Assembly: GCF_009905375.1 (NCBI RefSeq)
Contig: NC_133653.1
Coordinates: 59,957,956-60,021,955, forward strand
Direction: 5' to 3'
DNA: 64,000 nucleotides
DNA from: Apium graveolens
Lineage: Eukaryota; Streptophyta; Magnoliopsida; Apiales; Apiaceae
Shown: in pieces, positions 1 through 10,168 of the stretch
Layout of the letters: every line of letters begins with the position of its first letter
Position numbering within the stretch: the first letter of the stretch is position 1
The notes under the pieces: model-generated
The model's input: only the letters and a program-made list of their open reading frames with translations
Databases searched by the model: none
Told to the model about the DNA's origin: nothing
Made by a program: the position numbers and the translations under genes

Positions 1-454
1 CAGCTGGTTCAGAATGTAACCAGTCTTTAGCCTTATCCCTCAGTGAGAATGGGAAAAGCCTCAACTTGATAGCCTCATCAGTCACGCCATTATACTTAAA
101 AGTGCTGCAGATCTCGACAAAATTTCTTATGTGCATGTTGGGGTCTTCAGTTGCCGCTCCTCCAAAAGAAACAGAATTCTGCACCATCTGAATAGTGCCC
201 GGCTTGATTTCAAAGGTGTTAGCTTGAATAGCCGGATGAAGGATGCTTGACTGAATATCATCAATTTTAGGCCGAGAAAAATCCATAAGAGCTGGATCAG
301 CTTGAACAATACGATCTCCCATGTTTACTGGTTCTTTCTGCTCAGCGCCTGAATCCGAATCCTCAAAATCTAACTTCTCCGGAATATCAAGAACTTCGTT
401 TGTCTCCTCAGTTGTATCTAAAGTCCTCTTGCGAGCACGAGAACGAGTTTGCAT
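1..454 (-). CDS. Gypsy gag polyprotein, N-terminal part (runs off the window)
   Basis: An open frame of 151 codons starts with ATG at 454-452 and runs off position 1 without a stop. Gag forms the virus-like particle that packages retrotransposon RNA. The N-terminus is basic (MQTRSRARKR), followed by an acidic stretch and then the core motif LRLFPFSLRDKAKDWL, a hallmark of plant Gypsy capsid (retrotransposon gag family). The start lies about 120 bp inside the primer binding site, the usual leader length. This ATG was chosen because it is the first in frame after the primer site and because basic starts are common in Athila-type gag. No lesion is visible in the part present. Confidence 0.85.
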   Translation of the reverse strand, partial: MQTRSRARKRTLDTTEETNEVLDIPEKLDFEDSDSGAEQKEPVNMGDRIVQADPALMDFSRPKIDDIQSSILHPAIQANTFEIKPGTIQMVQNSVSFGGAATEDPNMHIRNFVEICSTFKYNGVTDEAIKLRLFPFSLRDKAKDWLHSEPA

Positions 455-571
455 AAACGCTTGCTAAAGTACCTGAAACACAACCGAAAAGAGTAAGTAA
501 CTACTACGTCCTAATCACTGAGTCCTAATGACCAATGATGGTAAGTACATAAACTAAACAAATACGCCGAG

Positions 572-589
572 TCCCCGGCAGCGGCGCCA
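572..589 (-). other. Primer binding site, tRNA-Asp type
   Basis: Read on the minus strand, TGGCGCCGCTGCCGGGGA lies a few bases inside the LTR end at 596. It corresponds to the 3' end of plant tRNA-Asp, the usual reverse-transcription primer of Athila-type elements. Its place between LTR and gag fixes the element's orientation. Confidence 0.85.
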
Positions 590-595
590 AAAACT

Positions 596-2058
596 TGTTA
601 GGGCGAAAACACGCACTAATATTCACGCAAGTATATGCGTTCGCAAGTAATATAGAATACTTTCTAGTTCGTTCCCTCAGAGACTCAGACTAAATTATTG
701 TCTAATTAAACTCACTCACCAATATATGATTACTTCTCAATGTTAAGATAATAACACTTAAAATTGTTGATCAAATATTAACTATAATTAACTACTTAAT
801 TAACCACTTAACTAACACTTCAAATTATCAATAATAAAACACTCATGAGATCACAACTTCATTATTACTTCCTTCTATAGCCATTGTTATTACATTTAGC
901 ATGTGACAGTGATGACATTAATTGAATAACACGAAACTGATAAAAGCCAACTTTCATTGTACTAATACCATTCTACCAAGCATCCACAATTAAGATAGAA
1001 GTTGAATAGTCATCAATTATGTTGAGTTCCTATATGTCTACAGAAATTGACAACACAACGATTTAAGCACAAGTTATTCCTTTTGATTACATAGGGCAAA
1101 TAAAACTGTTAGAGTTACCCACTAATCATGCACAATGTACATGAACCTATGCTAGCATGGCAAGTTCTAAATCTCAAGATCCACCGTCGCTTCACAAGAG
1201 ATTAACACCCTATCTTATATGTTCGCGACGCACATAAGACGAATACGCGCAACCAATACTAGATATCATGCAATCATCACACACTAAAGTATTAAACAAT
1301 TAACTAAAGAATTCCATAATAAATCCGTTGTAACCCCATGATCACGATTAGCCCATAATAGAACTCATCGCCATCATGGGTTCATATGAAATCATGATAA
1401 ACAAACACAAGAAAATAATAACTAAACTAATTATATTAAAACAGAGTACGTCACAAGAGTAAATAAGTCAAAGCAAGAAAACTAGCATCCAACGTTACAA
1501 CGAAACAAGAATCACAAGAATATATGCTTCCTCTTCGTTGCGGTGTGCTAAATTGGTCTTCTTCCTTATCTCCTTCGCTTCTTGCGTAAAACACAATCTA
1601 AAACATAATCTCCTTAATACTCTCTATGAAAACGTCTCAAATCTACCTATATAATAGTCCCATAAAACTCAGATTACATAGAAGTTGGAAGCCACACAGA
1701 AGTAGACGTCTAAAATAATTCAGCTTTTTCCCCGACCTTGCGCGGCCGCTCAGCATTTCTGCGCGGGCGCGCAGGCTGCTGCGCGGCCGCTCAGCATTGC
1801 TGCGCGGGCGCGCAGGACCCTACTGGAAAAATTCCAAGCTTGCTCCGTTTCTTCGCCGTAATCTGCCCATTCCTTTCCTCTCGCAATGGTGAACACATGC
1901 CAAGGCTTATTCTTGATGATTCCTCCCCCGAAATGCAACTAATACCCTGAAATGCATAAACACTAGAAAAATGCATTAAATACACAAAATACTTGATTTC
2001 AAGACACCAATTTAAGCCATTTTAAGACGTTATAAGTGGTATAAAATGCCACTTATCA
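596..2058 (-). repeat. 5' LTR of EL1 (1463 bp)
   Basis: On the minus strand the repeat starts TGATAAGTGGCATTTTATAC at 2058 and ends CCCTAACA at 596, with canonical TG and CA termini, followed by the primer site. A candidate TATA box (minus strand ATTATATAGG) lies at 1646-1655. The body is AT-rich except for a very GC-rich duplicated block at 1740-1816. Open frames within 1738-1985 are by-products of that block and are not called as genes. Confidence 0.85.
1740..1816. repeat. GC-rich 36-bp tandem duplication within the LTR of EL1
   Basis: Two 36-bp copies (1740-1775 and 1781-1816), differing at one base, repeat with a 41-bp period. Each begins GCGCGGCCGCTCAGCATT and ends GCGCGGGCGCGCAGG. The block is crowded with CpG sites and can form stem-loops, while the LTR around it is AT-rich. 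It lies roughly 90-170 bp upstream of the candidate TATA box, in transcription sense (U3). Confidence 0.9.
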
Positions 2059-5000
2059 GAAGAGAGAGGAGATCAAAAAATGGCTAGAAGCTGTTATGTG
2101 GCCTCTTTGAGGGCAGATGGAGTCGGGGGGCAGGTTCTTCCTATTGAAGATATGGATGTTCGAGAAAATGATGAGAATAGAGGAAGGCCAGCAGAAGAAT
2201 TGGTTTCGGTTCCTTTAGACTCCGAGAATCCTGAGAGGATGACTTTCAATGGAGCCACATTAGAGGAGCCCCTTAGAGGGAAGTTAGTGAAATTTTTGCA
2301 AGAAAATAGTGATGTGTTTGCATGGTCAGCAGCTGATATGCCAGGCATAGACCCGGAGTTAATTACTCACAAGCTAAACGTGGATCCAAGCCGGAAGACA
2401 GTGAAACAAAAGAAAAGAAATTTTGCCCCGGAAAGACAAGAGGCTATAAAACAGGAAGTAGAAAAGCTCTTAGAGGCTGGTTTCATTGAGGAGATTCAAT
2501 TTCCGGAGTGGTTAGCAAACCCTGTAATGGTGAAGAAGGCTAATGGAAAGTGGAGGAAGTAATAGACTTCACTGATCTGAATGATGCATGCCCCAAAGAC
2601 TGTTTTCCGCTGCCTAGAATTGATACTTTGATTGATGCCACTGCTGGACATGAGATGCTGAGTTTCATGGATGGATTTAGCGGATACAACCAGATCAAAA
2701 TGCATAAGGATGACATTCCAAAGGTATCATTTATCACTGACTTTGGTGTTTATTATTATCTTGTTATGGCGTTTGGTCTCAAGAATGCGGGAGCCACCTA
2801 TCAAAGGTTGGTGAATAGAATTTTTAAAGATCTTATTGGAAAGACTATGGAAGTCTATGTTGATGACATGTTAGTCAAGAGTCTAGTAAAAACTGATCAT
2901 ATAGCCCATTTAAGGGAAGCTTTTGAGGTCCTGAGGTACCACAAGATGATGTTGAATCCTACGAAGTGTGCTTTCGGAGTAGGATCTGGAAAATTCTTGG
3001 GACTGATGGTCTCAAAGAGGGGAATTGAGGCTAACCCGGATAAAATAAAGGCGATCCTGGACATGGAACCACCAAAAACTGTTAAGGATGTTCAGAAGCT
3101 TACAGGAAGGGTTGCTGCGCTAGGACGATTCATCTCCAAGTCGGGGGATAAGTGTTTGTCATTCTTCAAGTCGCTAAAGAGCATCAAAGACTTTGTATGG
3201 AGTGAGGAAAACCAGAAGGCATTTGAAGAGTTAAAGAAGTATATGGCCCAGGCCCCATTATTGGCCAAGCCAGTTTTGAGTGAAATTTTATTCTTGTACT
3301 TGGTTGTTTCAGAGAGCGCCTTGAGCGCGGTGTTGGTTAAGGAGGAACTGAAAGTCCAGAAACCCGTATACTATGTCAGCAAAATTTTGCATGGTGCTGA
3401 GTTGAATTATTCAACTATTGAGAAATTCGCTTTAGCCTTGGTAATGGCTTCAAGAAAGCTGCGTCCTTATTTTCAAGCTCACCAGATTGAAGTGCTAACA
3501 AATCAGCCACTGAGAAATATCATTCACAGTCCCAAGGCAAGTGGGAGACTGATTAAGTGGGCAATAGAGTTGGGAGAGTTCGATTTCAAGTATAAGCCAC
3601 GTACGGCCATAAAAGCCCAGGCACTAGCTGACTTCGTGGTGGAATGTACCATACCCAACCAAGAAGTCGGGGGGCAGGAAGATACCATACCTCAAGACAA
3701 GGGAGTCGACAATGGGGACAAGGAGAAAGAATATTGGGTTCTCTATTTTGATGGAGCATCAAAAACAAATTCCAGTGGAGCAGGGTTGGTTTTGCAAAGC
3801 CCTGATGGATTCTTAATTGAGTATGCTATGAAGCTAGACTTCCCAACCACAAACAATGAGGCAGAGTATGAAGCCCTGATTGCTGGCCTTGGTCTAGCTG
3901 GGACACTTAGAGTCAAAAACTTAAAGGTCCGTGGAGACTCGAAGTTGATCATATCCCAGGTAAAGGGAGAATTTGAGGCAAGGGATGATACGATGGCTAA
4001 GTATGTTCGCCTAGTAAGGGCTGTGATGACCCAATTTAATGAATGTCATGTTGAACACATTCCAAGGGAAGAAAATGCTAAAGCAGATGCGCTATCAAAG
4101 TTTGCTTCATCTGAGATTGAGGAAAGTTCAGGAAGTGTGTACTTCCGTGTTTTGAAGACACGAAGCATAGATGTTAAGCTTGTGGCTCCCATAGGCTTGG
4201 GGACGTCATGGATTGATCCCATCAAGGCTCACATTCAGACCGGTTGGTTGCCAAGCGATGCAACTGAGGCACGGAAGTTAACTATTCGAGCACTAAGGTA
4301 CTCCTTGATAGATGGAATTCGTATAAGAGATCTTTCGTGGTTCCTTACTTGAGGTGTCTCAGGCCCGACGAGGCACGCTTGGCTCTTGAGGAAGTGCATG
4401 AAGGTATTTATGGGAAACACTTGGGGGGCAGGGCTTTGGCTCATAAGATAACCCGTTTAGGCTTCTATTGGCCAGAAATGATGACTGATGCCAAAGAATA
4501 TGTAAAGAAGTGTGATCGCTGTCAGAAGCATGCACCAGTTGTTAGATAACCCCCCGAGATGCTGACCTCTATCAACTCGCCTATTCCCTTTGCTATGTGG
4601 GGGATGGATATTCTAGGACCTTTTCCTATGGCCACGACACAAAGTAAATTTCTGATTGTAGCCATTGATTATTTCACCAAGTGGATTGAAGCCAAACCCT
4701 TGGCCAAAATCACAACTAAGCAGGTTGCACAATTCCTGTGGGAAAACATTATGTGCCGATATGGAATTCCCCGTATCCTCGTCACTGACAATGGAACACA
4801 ATTCAACAATGAGGAATTCAAGAAATATTGTGAAGAAAATGAAATTGAGTTACGATTCACCTCTGTGGCTCACCCGTAAGCCAATGGGCAAGCAGAGGTA
4901 GCAAATCGGATAATCCTGGATGGACTAAAGAAGAGGATCGAGAAGTCAAGAAATAATTGGGTGGATGAGATACTTCCCATATTATGGGCCTATAGGACTA

Positions 5001-5440
5001 CCTGTAGAGTCACGATAGGAGCAACTCCTTTCATGTTGGCATATGGGGCAGAAGCAGTAGTTCCCGTGGAGATATCACATTCCTCTCCAAGGATTCAGGC
5101 TTTCAATGCTGTAGAAAATGAGGAAGAGCAGAGGTTAGCCCTGGATCTAATTGATGAAGTGCGAGATGAGGCACATGCAAAGATAGTAGAATATCAGAAA
5201 AAGGCTTCATTCTATTACAACCTAAGGGTTAAAGAGAGATTTTTCAAACAAGGAGATCTAGTCTTGAGAAAAATAGAGGCTTCTGGTGTCGGACAGAAAG
5301 GAAAGCTTGCCCCGAATTGGGAAGGGCCGTACAGAGTCAAGAGCGTTCAGGGTAGAGGAACCTACAAGCTGGAAACTATGGAAGGTTTTGAAGTCCCGAG
5401 GACCTGGCATGCACAAAACCTGAAGGTTTACTACGTATAA
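2059..5440 (+). pseudogene. Tat-type pol: reverse transcriptase, two RNase H domains, integrase (broken)
   Basis: The polyprotein would copy the element's RNA and integrate the cDNA. Domain order: pre-RT linker (2059-2450), reverse transcriptase with first active-site Asp in FMDGFSGYNQI and YVDDM at about 2855-2870, a degenerate first RNase H (about 3290-3640), a second archaeal-type RNase H starting YWVLYFDGASKTNSSGAG (about 3735-4130), then integrase with an HHCC finger (4390-4535), D,D,E residues (near 4605, 4788, 4894) and a C-terminal domain ending at 5440. Four lesions are visible: a one-base deletion near 2557-2562, another near 4320, and in-frame TAA stops at 4547 and 4877, each sitting where a CAA Gln codon fits the family pattern. 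It is open upstream to 2059, where EL1 truncates it. Confidence 0.92.
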
Positions 5441-5775
5441 GATAGGCGAAGTACGATTCTCACTTGTCATTGTGACAAGTAGGTTTAAAAGCACCTTGAA
5501 GCTTTGATTGCGTAGGATTTTATATTCCAGTAGAATTTACATTGTCTAGTTATTGTTAATTAGGGTCGAACCCATGCTGTGTAAGGTTTTGGAAAACCAG
5601 ACTTCATATTAAAGAGTTTGAAATTATTTCTATCTAAGGATGTTTAAAGTTCAAATGCGTATTAAGATTGTAAAGTTAAAACAGAAAGAGGCAAGAAAAG
5701 CAACATATGAAATATAACCCCGAAGGGTAACAAGTTTAGATATGAATAAAGTTCAAAAAGAAGATATACAAAAAG
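5441..5775. other. Spacer between pol and the antisense gene of EL2
   Basis: There are 335 AT-rich bases between the integrase stop and the antisense stop codon. They would be 3' UTR for both convergent transcripts. I see no coding potential or clear repeat here. Confidence 0.6.
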
Positions 5776-7721
5776 TTAGGCCTTGGAAGGCTGAGATTCC
5801 TCAGAACCACTATCCGAAGTCTCCTCGGAAGTCTCAGTCGTTCCTTCGGACGTCTCGGTTGTCCCCTCCGAAGTCCATGTAGAAGTTCCCTCTGCAGGAG
5901 ATGCTGGCTGTTGAGGCGCTGCTTTTGGAGGCTCTTCCACCCTGGCCTTCTTAGCGACAGGCTCAAACTCCTCTTCGGAAGAATCTTCCTCCTCTCCATC
6001 CTTGATCATAACAGCAAGATTCTCAGTAACACCTCCAAGCTCTGGAACCCGTACAGGGCAAGGAAAGGGGGACTGCTCAAGGACCTCTGGAAACTCATCC
6101 TGGATGGCCTCCACAGCAGCATCCCAGCCCTCTTTATAGCTAACTGGGTGAAGAAGGGCATCATGCTCCACCATCAAGTCCTTGAATTTTTGGGTGTCCA
6201 TCCAGCCATTAAAGGCTTTGTCCTTCTGCGCCTTCAGAATGACATTTTCGGCCCGGGCCGTCTCCAGGTCAGAAGTGGAAGAGGCCAGTTGAGCTTCAAG
6301 GGCCTCTATTTTTTGGTTGGCCTCCTCCAACTTCTTGTTGGCATCTTCCAGGCCAACCTTCCAAGCCTTAGCTTGGTGAATTGCCCCTTGGAAATGGGCG
6401 TTAGCCTGCAAGAGAAACAGCAGAAGTTTAGAAAAGAAACATGGAAAGATAAGTATGAAGGGCATAGGTAAAGGACGTACCGTCGCCAGAGCCTGGGCTC
6501 CAAATAGCTCATTCCCCTCTAAGTCCTGTTGAAGGACAAAATCTTGATAGTCCACCGGGGAGATAGAATGCTTAGACCATTCCTTGGACAGCGCCGTGCT
6601 GCCCACGATTGAGTCCTTGCCCCGGATCCCCCAGACAGGTTGAAAATAGGCCCCTGGCCTCTGTTTGGTGCGCAAAACTTGGCTGGGGCCTTCCTCGCTT
6701 GGCTCCATTGCCTGAAGGAGGAACTCGGGGAAGCGATCACCAAGTCGAGGGTCTTTAAAGACCTTCCCAGCCCTCTTCATCCTGGTTGTCTCCAGGTCCT
6801 TAGGCTTAGTAGCCTCCTCAATCTTCTCAGCCACTGCAAGAAACGAAGTCAGTTGAAAATCAATGGAATAAAAAATGAAGGAAATAAAGGAGGTAAGAAA
6901 GGGAACTTACTTTTCTTATGAACGGGCGAGAGGCCGCGTTCTACCAAGACGGTCTCCCGGATAAGATCCCAAGAATAGGAAGTACCATTGTCTTGTGTAA
7001 GGAGGTTGAAAGCTCTAGCCTCCTCCTCAGACAAAGTTATATCATTTGGGCTCCCGTCCACGGCCAGCCCAAAGGATGATCGAAACAGGGAGCCCCAATC
7101 TCCACCTTCCCAAATAATGAACAAGAAATCTTTCTTCCACCCCAAGTTATTGTCAGGGATGGACTTCCCATTCACGATATGGGGGATAGTGGGGCGCTGA
7201 TTTATAGAAACCCAACCCGGACTTTTGTCAGGGCTATTCTTGAACTGAAAAATCTTTCTGAAGACAGCAACAGATGTGGGGACATTGTGCTTGGCGCATT
7301 GCGACAGATAGCACAGAATCAGCCTCCAAGAATTAGGGGGAAGTTGGCAAGGGCTGATGCCCACATCAGCCAGTAGCAAAGGAATGAATGGATGAACAGG
7401 GAGTCTGATACCTGCCCTTAGAGTATCCCTATAGACGCATAGCGCGTCCTTCTTCCACTGACAGGCCCTGTCGGCCGGACCCGCAAGAACCAGCTTAAAA
7501 GGTTCCTTGATTCTGAAGCAGCTGCTCAACTTTTCCAGCTCCTTGGGGTCTCGCAAGGCATTGATATGATCGTGCGCGTCCAGATGCGCATCAGTCGGGT
7601 ACTCGTCCCCTCGAGTGTTTATCATATCGATTAAAGAAGTGTACCTCGATCGGATAGGGAACTCGTTGGACTTTCTAGCCACGTTCATCTTGGCCAGGCG
7701 AGTCATTTTTTTGTCAGCCAT
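5776..7721 (-). CDS. Antisense extra ORF of Tat-lineage element; three exons, about 597 aa, intact
   Basis: Three exons (7721-6911, 6833-6481, 6405-5776) join in frame into about 597 codons from ATG to stop with no lesion. Introns are 77 nt (6834-6910, GTAAGT to TTGCAG) and 75 nt (6406-6480, GTACGT to TTGCAG); the second is a multiple of three and open, so it could be retained. Residues about 92-175 carry the pattern LRAGIRLPVHPFI, QLPPNSWRL and FRKIFQF, which I associate with the Pfam family named 'putative gypsy type transposon' (PF04195). Residues about 389-455 form a coiled coil (KKLEEANQKIEALEAQL). The tail has an acidic run, a KKAR basic patch that could be a nuclear signal, and TSEGTTE repeats. 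Antisense extra ORFs are known from Tat elements such as maize Grande; their function is unknown. It opposes the broken pol and appears to have its own promoter. Confidence 0.85.
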
Positions 7722-7808
7722 CTAAAAAAAAAAAGGAACGTAAACAGGCTATCTTAAAACGGCACACAATGGAAAAATAGATACGAAAAACAAAGGGAGG
7801 AATTTTAC
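7722..7808 (-). other. Putative 5' UTR intron of the antisense gene
   Basis: On the minus strand, CTGGTAAAATT at about 7810-7800 offers a GT donor (7808), and a long T-run followed by TAG directly precedes the ATG at 7721, giving a textbook plant acceptor (AG at 7723-7722). The 87 nt between are T-rich. The coding introns are 75 and 77 nt, so the size fits. This is inferred from splice signals only. Confidence 0.5.
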
Positions 7809-7935
7809 CAGAAAAAGCACTCCTGAAAAAGGCTTTGAGCTCCGACTTGCTGTTATTGCTCTGAGAATCTTAGCAGGAGGAGAAAGAAGAAAACTTAGAA
7901 ATGAGAAGGTGAGGAGTAGTAGCCTTTCCTCATTC

Positions 7936-7945
7936 CTTTATATAA
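7936..7945 (-). promoter_or_regulatory. TATA box for the antisense gene
   Basis: Minus-strand TATATAAAGG lies about 215-225 nt upstream of the ATG and about 130 nt upstream of the putative 5' UTR intron. Transcription would start near 7905-7915, in a pyrimidine-rich stretch (CTCCTCACCTTCTC on the minus strand) typical of plant leaders. It suggests transcription independent of the LTR. Confidence 0.6.
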
Positions 7946-8086
7946 GAGGAAAAGGAAGTTGAAGGGACGAAAGCCCATTAAGGACAAAGGCCCATAGGAA
8001 AAAGCCCAGAAAAAAGAATATTCCAGAATATTCCTAGGAATTCTAGAGCATTCTAAACAGGGTGTATTAAGCCCAGATCAATAAAA

Positions 8087-8222
8087 GAGGCCCAATAAGA
8101 TTTGAAAAGGCCCAATAAAAGAGGCCCAATAAGATTTGAAAAGGCCCAATAAAAGAGGCCCAATAAGATTTGGAAAAGCCCAATAATAGAGGCTCAGTAA
8201 AATTTAATAAGGCCCAATAAAA
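8087..8222 (+). repeat. 34-bp tandem repeat, about four copies
   Basis: Units begin GAGGCCCAATAAGATTTGAA and recur every 34 bp at 8087, 8121, 8155 and 8189; the last is degenerate. GGCCCAATAA occurs twice per unit. This is the first of three unrelated arrays in the 3' UTR of EL2. Hypervariable 3' UTR tandem repeats are known for Tat-lineage elements (Retand, Ogre) and can seed satellite DNA. Confidence 0.85.
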
Positions 8223-8280
8223 AAAGGCCAGGCCCAAATCCAATTAGGATTTGGAAAATACAATACCCTAAATTAAAGCT

Positions 8281-8940
8281 AAATGAAGAAGGCTAGTGGA
8301 AGACCAGGAACCAGGTCGAAATCCAGGTCGTGAATCCTGCCCGAAATCTTTCGAGCAGACACCCGAAAATAATGGGTAAAAAAGACCAGAATCCAGGTCG
8401 AATTCCAGGTCGTGAATCCTGCCCGAAATATTTCGAGCAGACACCCGAAAATAGCTGGAATAACGGGACTGAATTGAGGTCGAAGCTTCGACCAGGAATG
8501 AGGTCGAATAAACCAAGCATCTTTCAAAAAATGGGGATTAAAAACCCAGGTCGAAGTTCGACTAGGATCCTGGTCGAATTCCAGGTCGTGGATCCTAGTC
8601 GAAATCCTTCGACCAGGAAGCAAGAAAACCAAAGAATTTTCGAACAGGATTCAGGTCGAAATGTCGACTAGAATCCTAGTCGAAATCCTAGTCGATAGGC
8701 TCATGACAAGAAGCTAAAAAAAAGTGGAATTTTCGACCTAGATCCAAGTCAAATTTTTGACCTGGATCCTGGTCGAATTCCAGGTCCTAGATCCAGGTCG
8801 AAATTTCGACTAGGATCCTGGTCGAATTCCAGGTCGTGGATCCTAGTCGAATTCCTTCGACCAGGATGGCAAGGCTGACCCCTATTTCGACTAGGATCCA
8901 GGTCGAAATTTCGACTAGGATCCTGGTCAAAAAAGGGCTG
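8281..8940. repeat. TCGA-centred palindromic repeat field
   Basis: About 650 bp are built from short imperfect palindromes such as GGATCCTGGTCGAATTCCAG, GTCGTGGATCCTAGTCGAA and TTTCGACTAGGATCC. A longer direct repeat of about 83 bp is seen at about 8320-8372 and 8403-8455 (shared GAATCCTGCCCGAAAT and CGAGCAGACACCCGAAAAT). Long open frames on both strands here arise from the palindromy and are not called as genes. Confidence 0.8.
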
Positions 8941-8944
8941 GAAA

Positions 8945-9130
8945 TCTGAAAAATTCAGAAAGTTAAGGAAAAATCCCAAAAATTAGGGAAAAATCCAGAA
9001 ATTAAGGAAAAATCCCAGAAAATTAGGGGAAAATCCAGAAATTAAGGGAAAAATCCAGAAAATTAGATAAAAATCCCGGAAAGTAGGGAAAAATCCCGGA
9101 AATAAGGGAAAAATTCCTGGAAATTAAGAT
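8945..9130 (+). repeat. About 20-bp purine-rich tandem repeat
   Basis: Roughly nine degenerate copies of a unit like GAAATTAGGGAAAAATCCC occupy the stretch just before the polypurine tract region. It is the third array in this 3' UTR, distinct from the 34-bp and TCGA repeats. Confidence 0.75.
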
Positions 9131-9251
9131 AATTCCTGAATAAAAGGAAAATTCATTGTAAATGTGTAGGTCGCTCCACACTTTACGGAAAAACGAAACC
9201 CTGTAAGGGAACAAATAGACTTAACTTCTGCAAAACCTAATCAATGTTTCC

Positions 9252-9269
9252 CAAAAGTTGGGGGGCAAA
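9252..9269 (+). other. Polypurine tract of EL2
   Basis: The sequence CAAAAGTTGGGGGGCAAA ends directly before the TG start of the 3' LTR at 9270. A G-run next to the LTR is the usual plus-strand primer of plant LTR elements. Confidence 0.75.
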
Positions 9270-9990
9270 TGATAGGGATAAATAAATTATGATTGTATAA
9301 TTAAATACTGCATTAATTGTACAAGCTGTGGACTGCTAGGCCCAATAAAAAGATATATGATACTCAGACCAGAAAGGTTAAGCCTGATGGACCAGATCAG
9401 GCCTGATGGAATAAAAAAGGCCCAAAGCCCCTGATTATTAATTAATTTCGTAATTAATTAATAAGGGAAAAATCAGATGTTGAGAAGTGTCCCGATAAGG
9501 ATATAAATCCTTAGAGATTAGCCTCAAGGGGACCTAAAAGGATAAGGAATCAGTTTCCTACTATCTAGGACTCCAAAGTCCATTCTAATTATGAGACTTG
9601 CCCACCAAGTCTCCTATACCAAGTCCAATTCAAGGACTCCCAACATCTATATAAGGGGCCTCACCCCACAAATCAGAACTACGTTTTTTGGCTTGATTCT
9701 CTAATTCACAGAGATACGTAGGCATCTCGTAAAGGCAGATCGAGCCACGAAACACGAGAGCAGCCATTAAAGGCCTTGAGCTCCCGAATCTTAGTAATAA
9801 ATACAGCAAATAATAACCTTAGTTTTTTATCCATAACACATACACTCATTTGGTACGTATAATCATAATATCAACTCCAAAACCCATTTTCTCATGCACT
9901 ACATAGTGTGGGCTAAAAAGTTTTCCCCGTCTGTCAGGGTTACTATTCATTAAACGTTTTTACAAGGTCTAAAAAATTCGAGTTATTACA
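9270..9990 (+). repeat. 3' LTR of EL2 (about 670-720 bp)
   Basis: It starts TGATAGGGATAAAT directly after the polypurine tract. A TATA box (CTATATAAGG) is at 9647-9656, followed by a leader and, further on, AATAAATA-type signals near 9800. The 3' end is not fixed: CTGTCA at 9936 or TTATTACA at 9990; homology to other LTR interiors resumes at about 9991. No second copy is in the window for comparison. Confidence 0.7.
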
Positions 9991-10149
9991 AGTTTTGATT
10001 CGACTACTTGCACGCCAAAATCGGAGTTCGATAACACCTTCGAATCGCTGTTTGATTATGAAAAACATGAAGAACACTTACTACTTTCTCTGGATAATTA
10101 TGAAATTTTACTGTTTGTTTATGTTTTTCTGAACAAAGTACTGTAAGGG

Positions 10150-10160
10150 CTATTTATAGC
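10150..10160 (-). promoter_or_regulatory. TATA box of the EL3 LTR
   Basis: Minus-strand GCTATAAATAG, at the place where the EL9 LTR has TTATAAATAGCC (26279-26290). It lies about 10 bp from the 30-bp repeat array, on its downstream side. Confidence 0.65.
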
Positions 10161-10168
10161 TATGGAAG

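Larger units (their letters stand above)
1..2058 (-). mobile_element. EL1: Athila-like Ty3/Gypsy retrotransposon, 5' part
   Basis: This is the 5' end of a minus-strand element: LTR (596-2058), tRNA-Asp-type primer binding site (572-589) and the start of gag (454 to 1), in the order expected reading right to left. The rest lies left of the window. At its right edge, immediately after the LTR terminus at 2058, the sequence becomes an open Tat-type pol frame without its N-terminal part, so EL1 most simply inserted into EL2. The target duplication cannot be checked because the other end is outside. Assignment to the Athila/Tat group rests on the LTR start TGATAAGTGGC, the primer site and the gag motif; Athila versus a Tat relative is not settled. 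Confidence 0.85.
2059..9990 (+). mobile_element. EL2: Tat-lineage Ty3/Gypsy retrotransposon, 5' truncated
   Basis: The element enters mid-pol at 2059 (its 5' part is displaced leftward by EL1) and continues through RNase H, integrase, a long 3' region with an antisense gene, tandem repeats, a polypurine tract and a 3' LTR. Tat-lineage placement rests on two RNase H domains in series (the second of archaeal type), the YVDDM active site and the antisense extra ORF. The right end is uncertain by about 55 bp (candidate CA ends at 9936 and 9990). Beyond it the sequence matches the inside of another LTR (EL3), so EL2 inserted into EL3. Confidence 0.85.

Noticed and set aside
1738..1985. Short frames in the GC-rich part of the EL1 LTR
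   Set aside because: Lie in LTR U3, have no homology I recognise, and are created by the duplicated GC-rich block.
5911..6471. 186-codon plus-strand frame within the antisense gene
   Set aside because: Shadow of the spliced minus-strand gene, whose splice sites, domain and coiled coil give the better explanation.
8268..8979. Several overlapping frames of 75-117 codons on both strands
   Set aside because: They are products of the TCGA palindromic repeats; both strands look alike and no domain is present.
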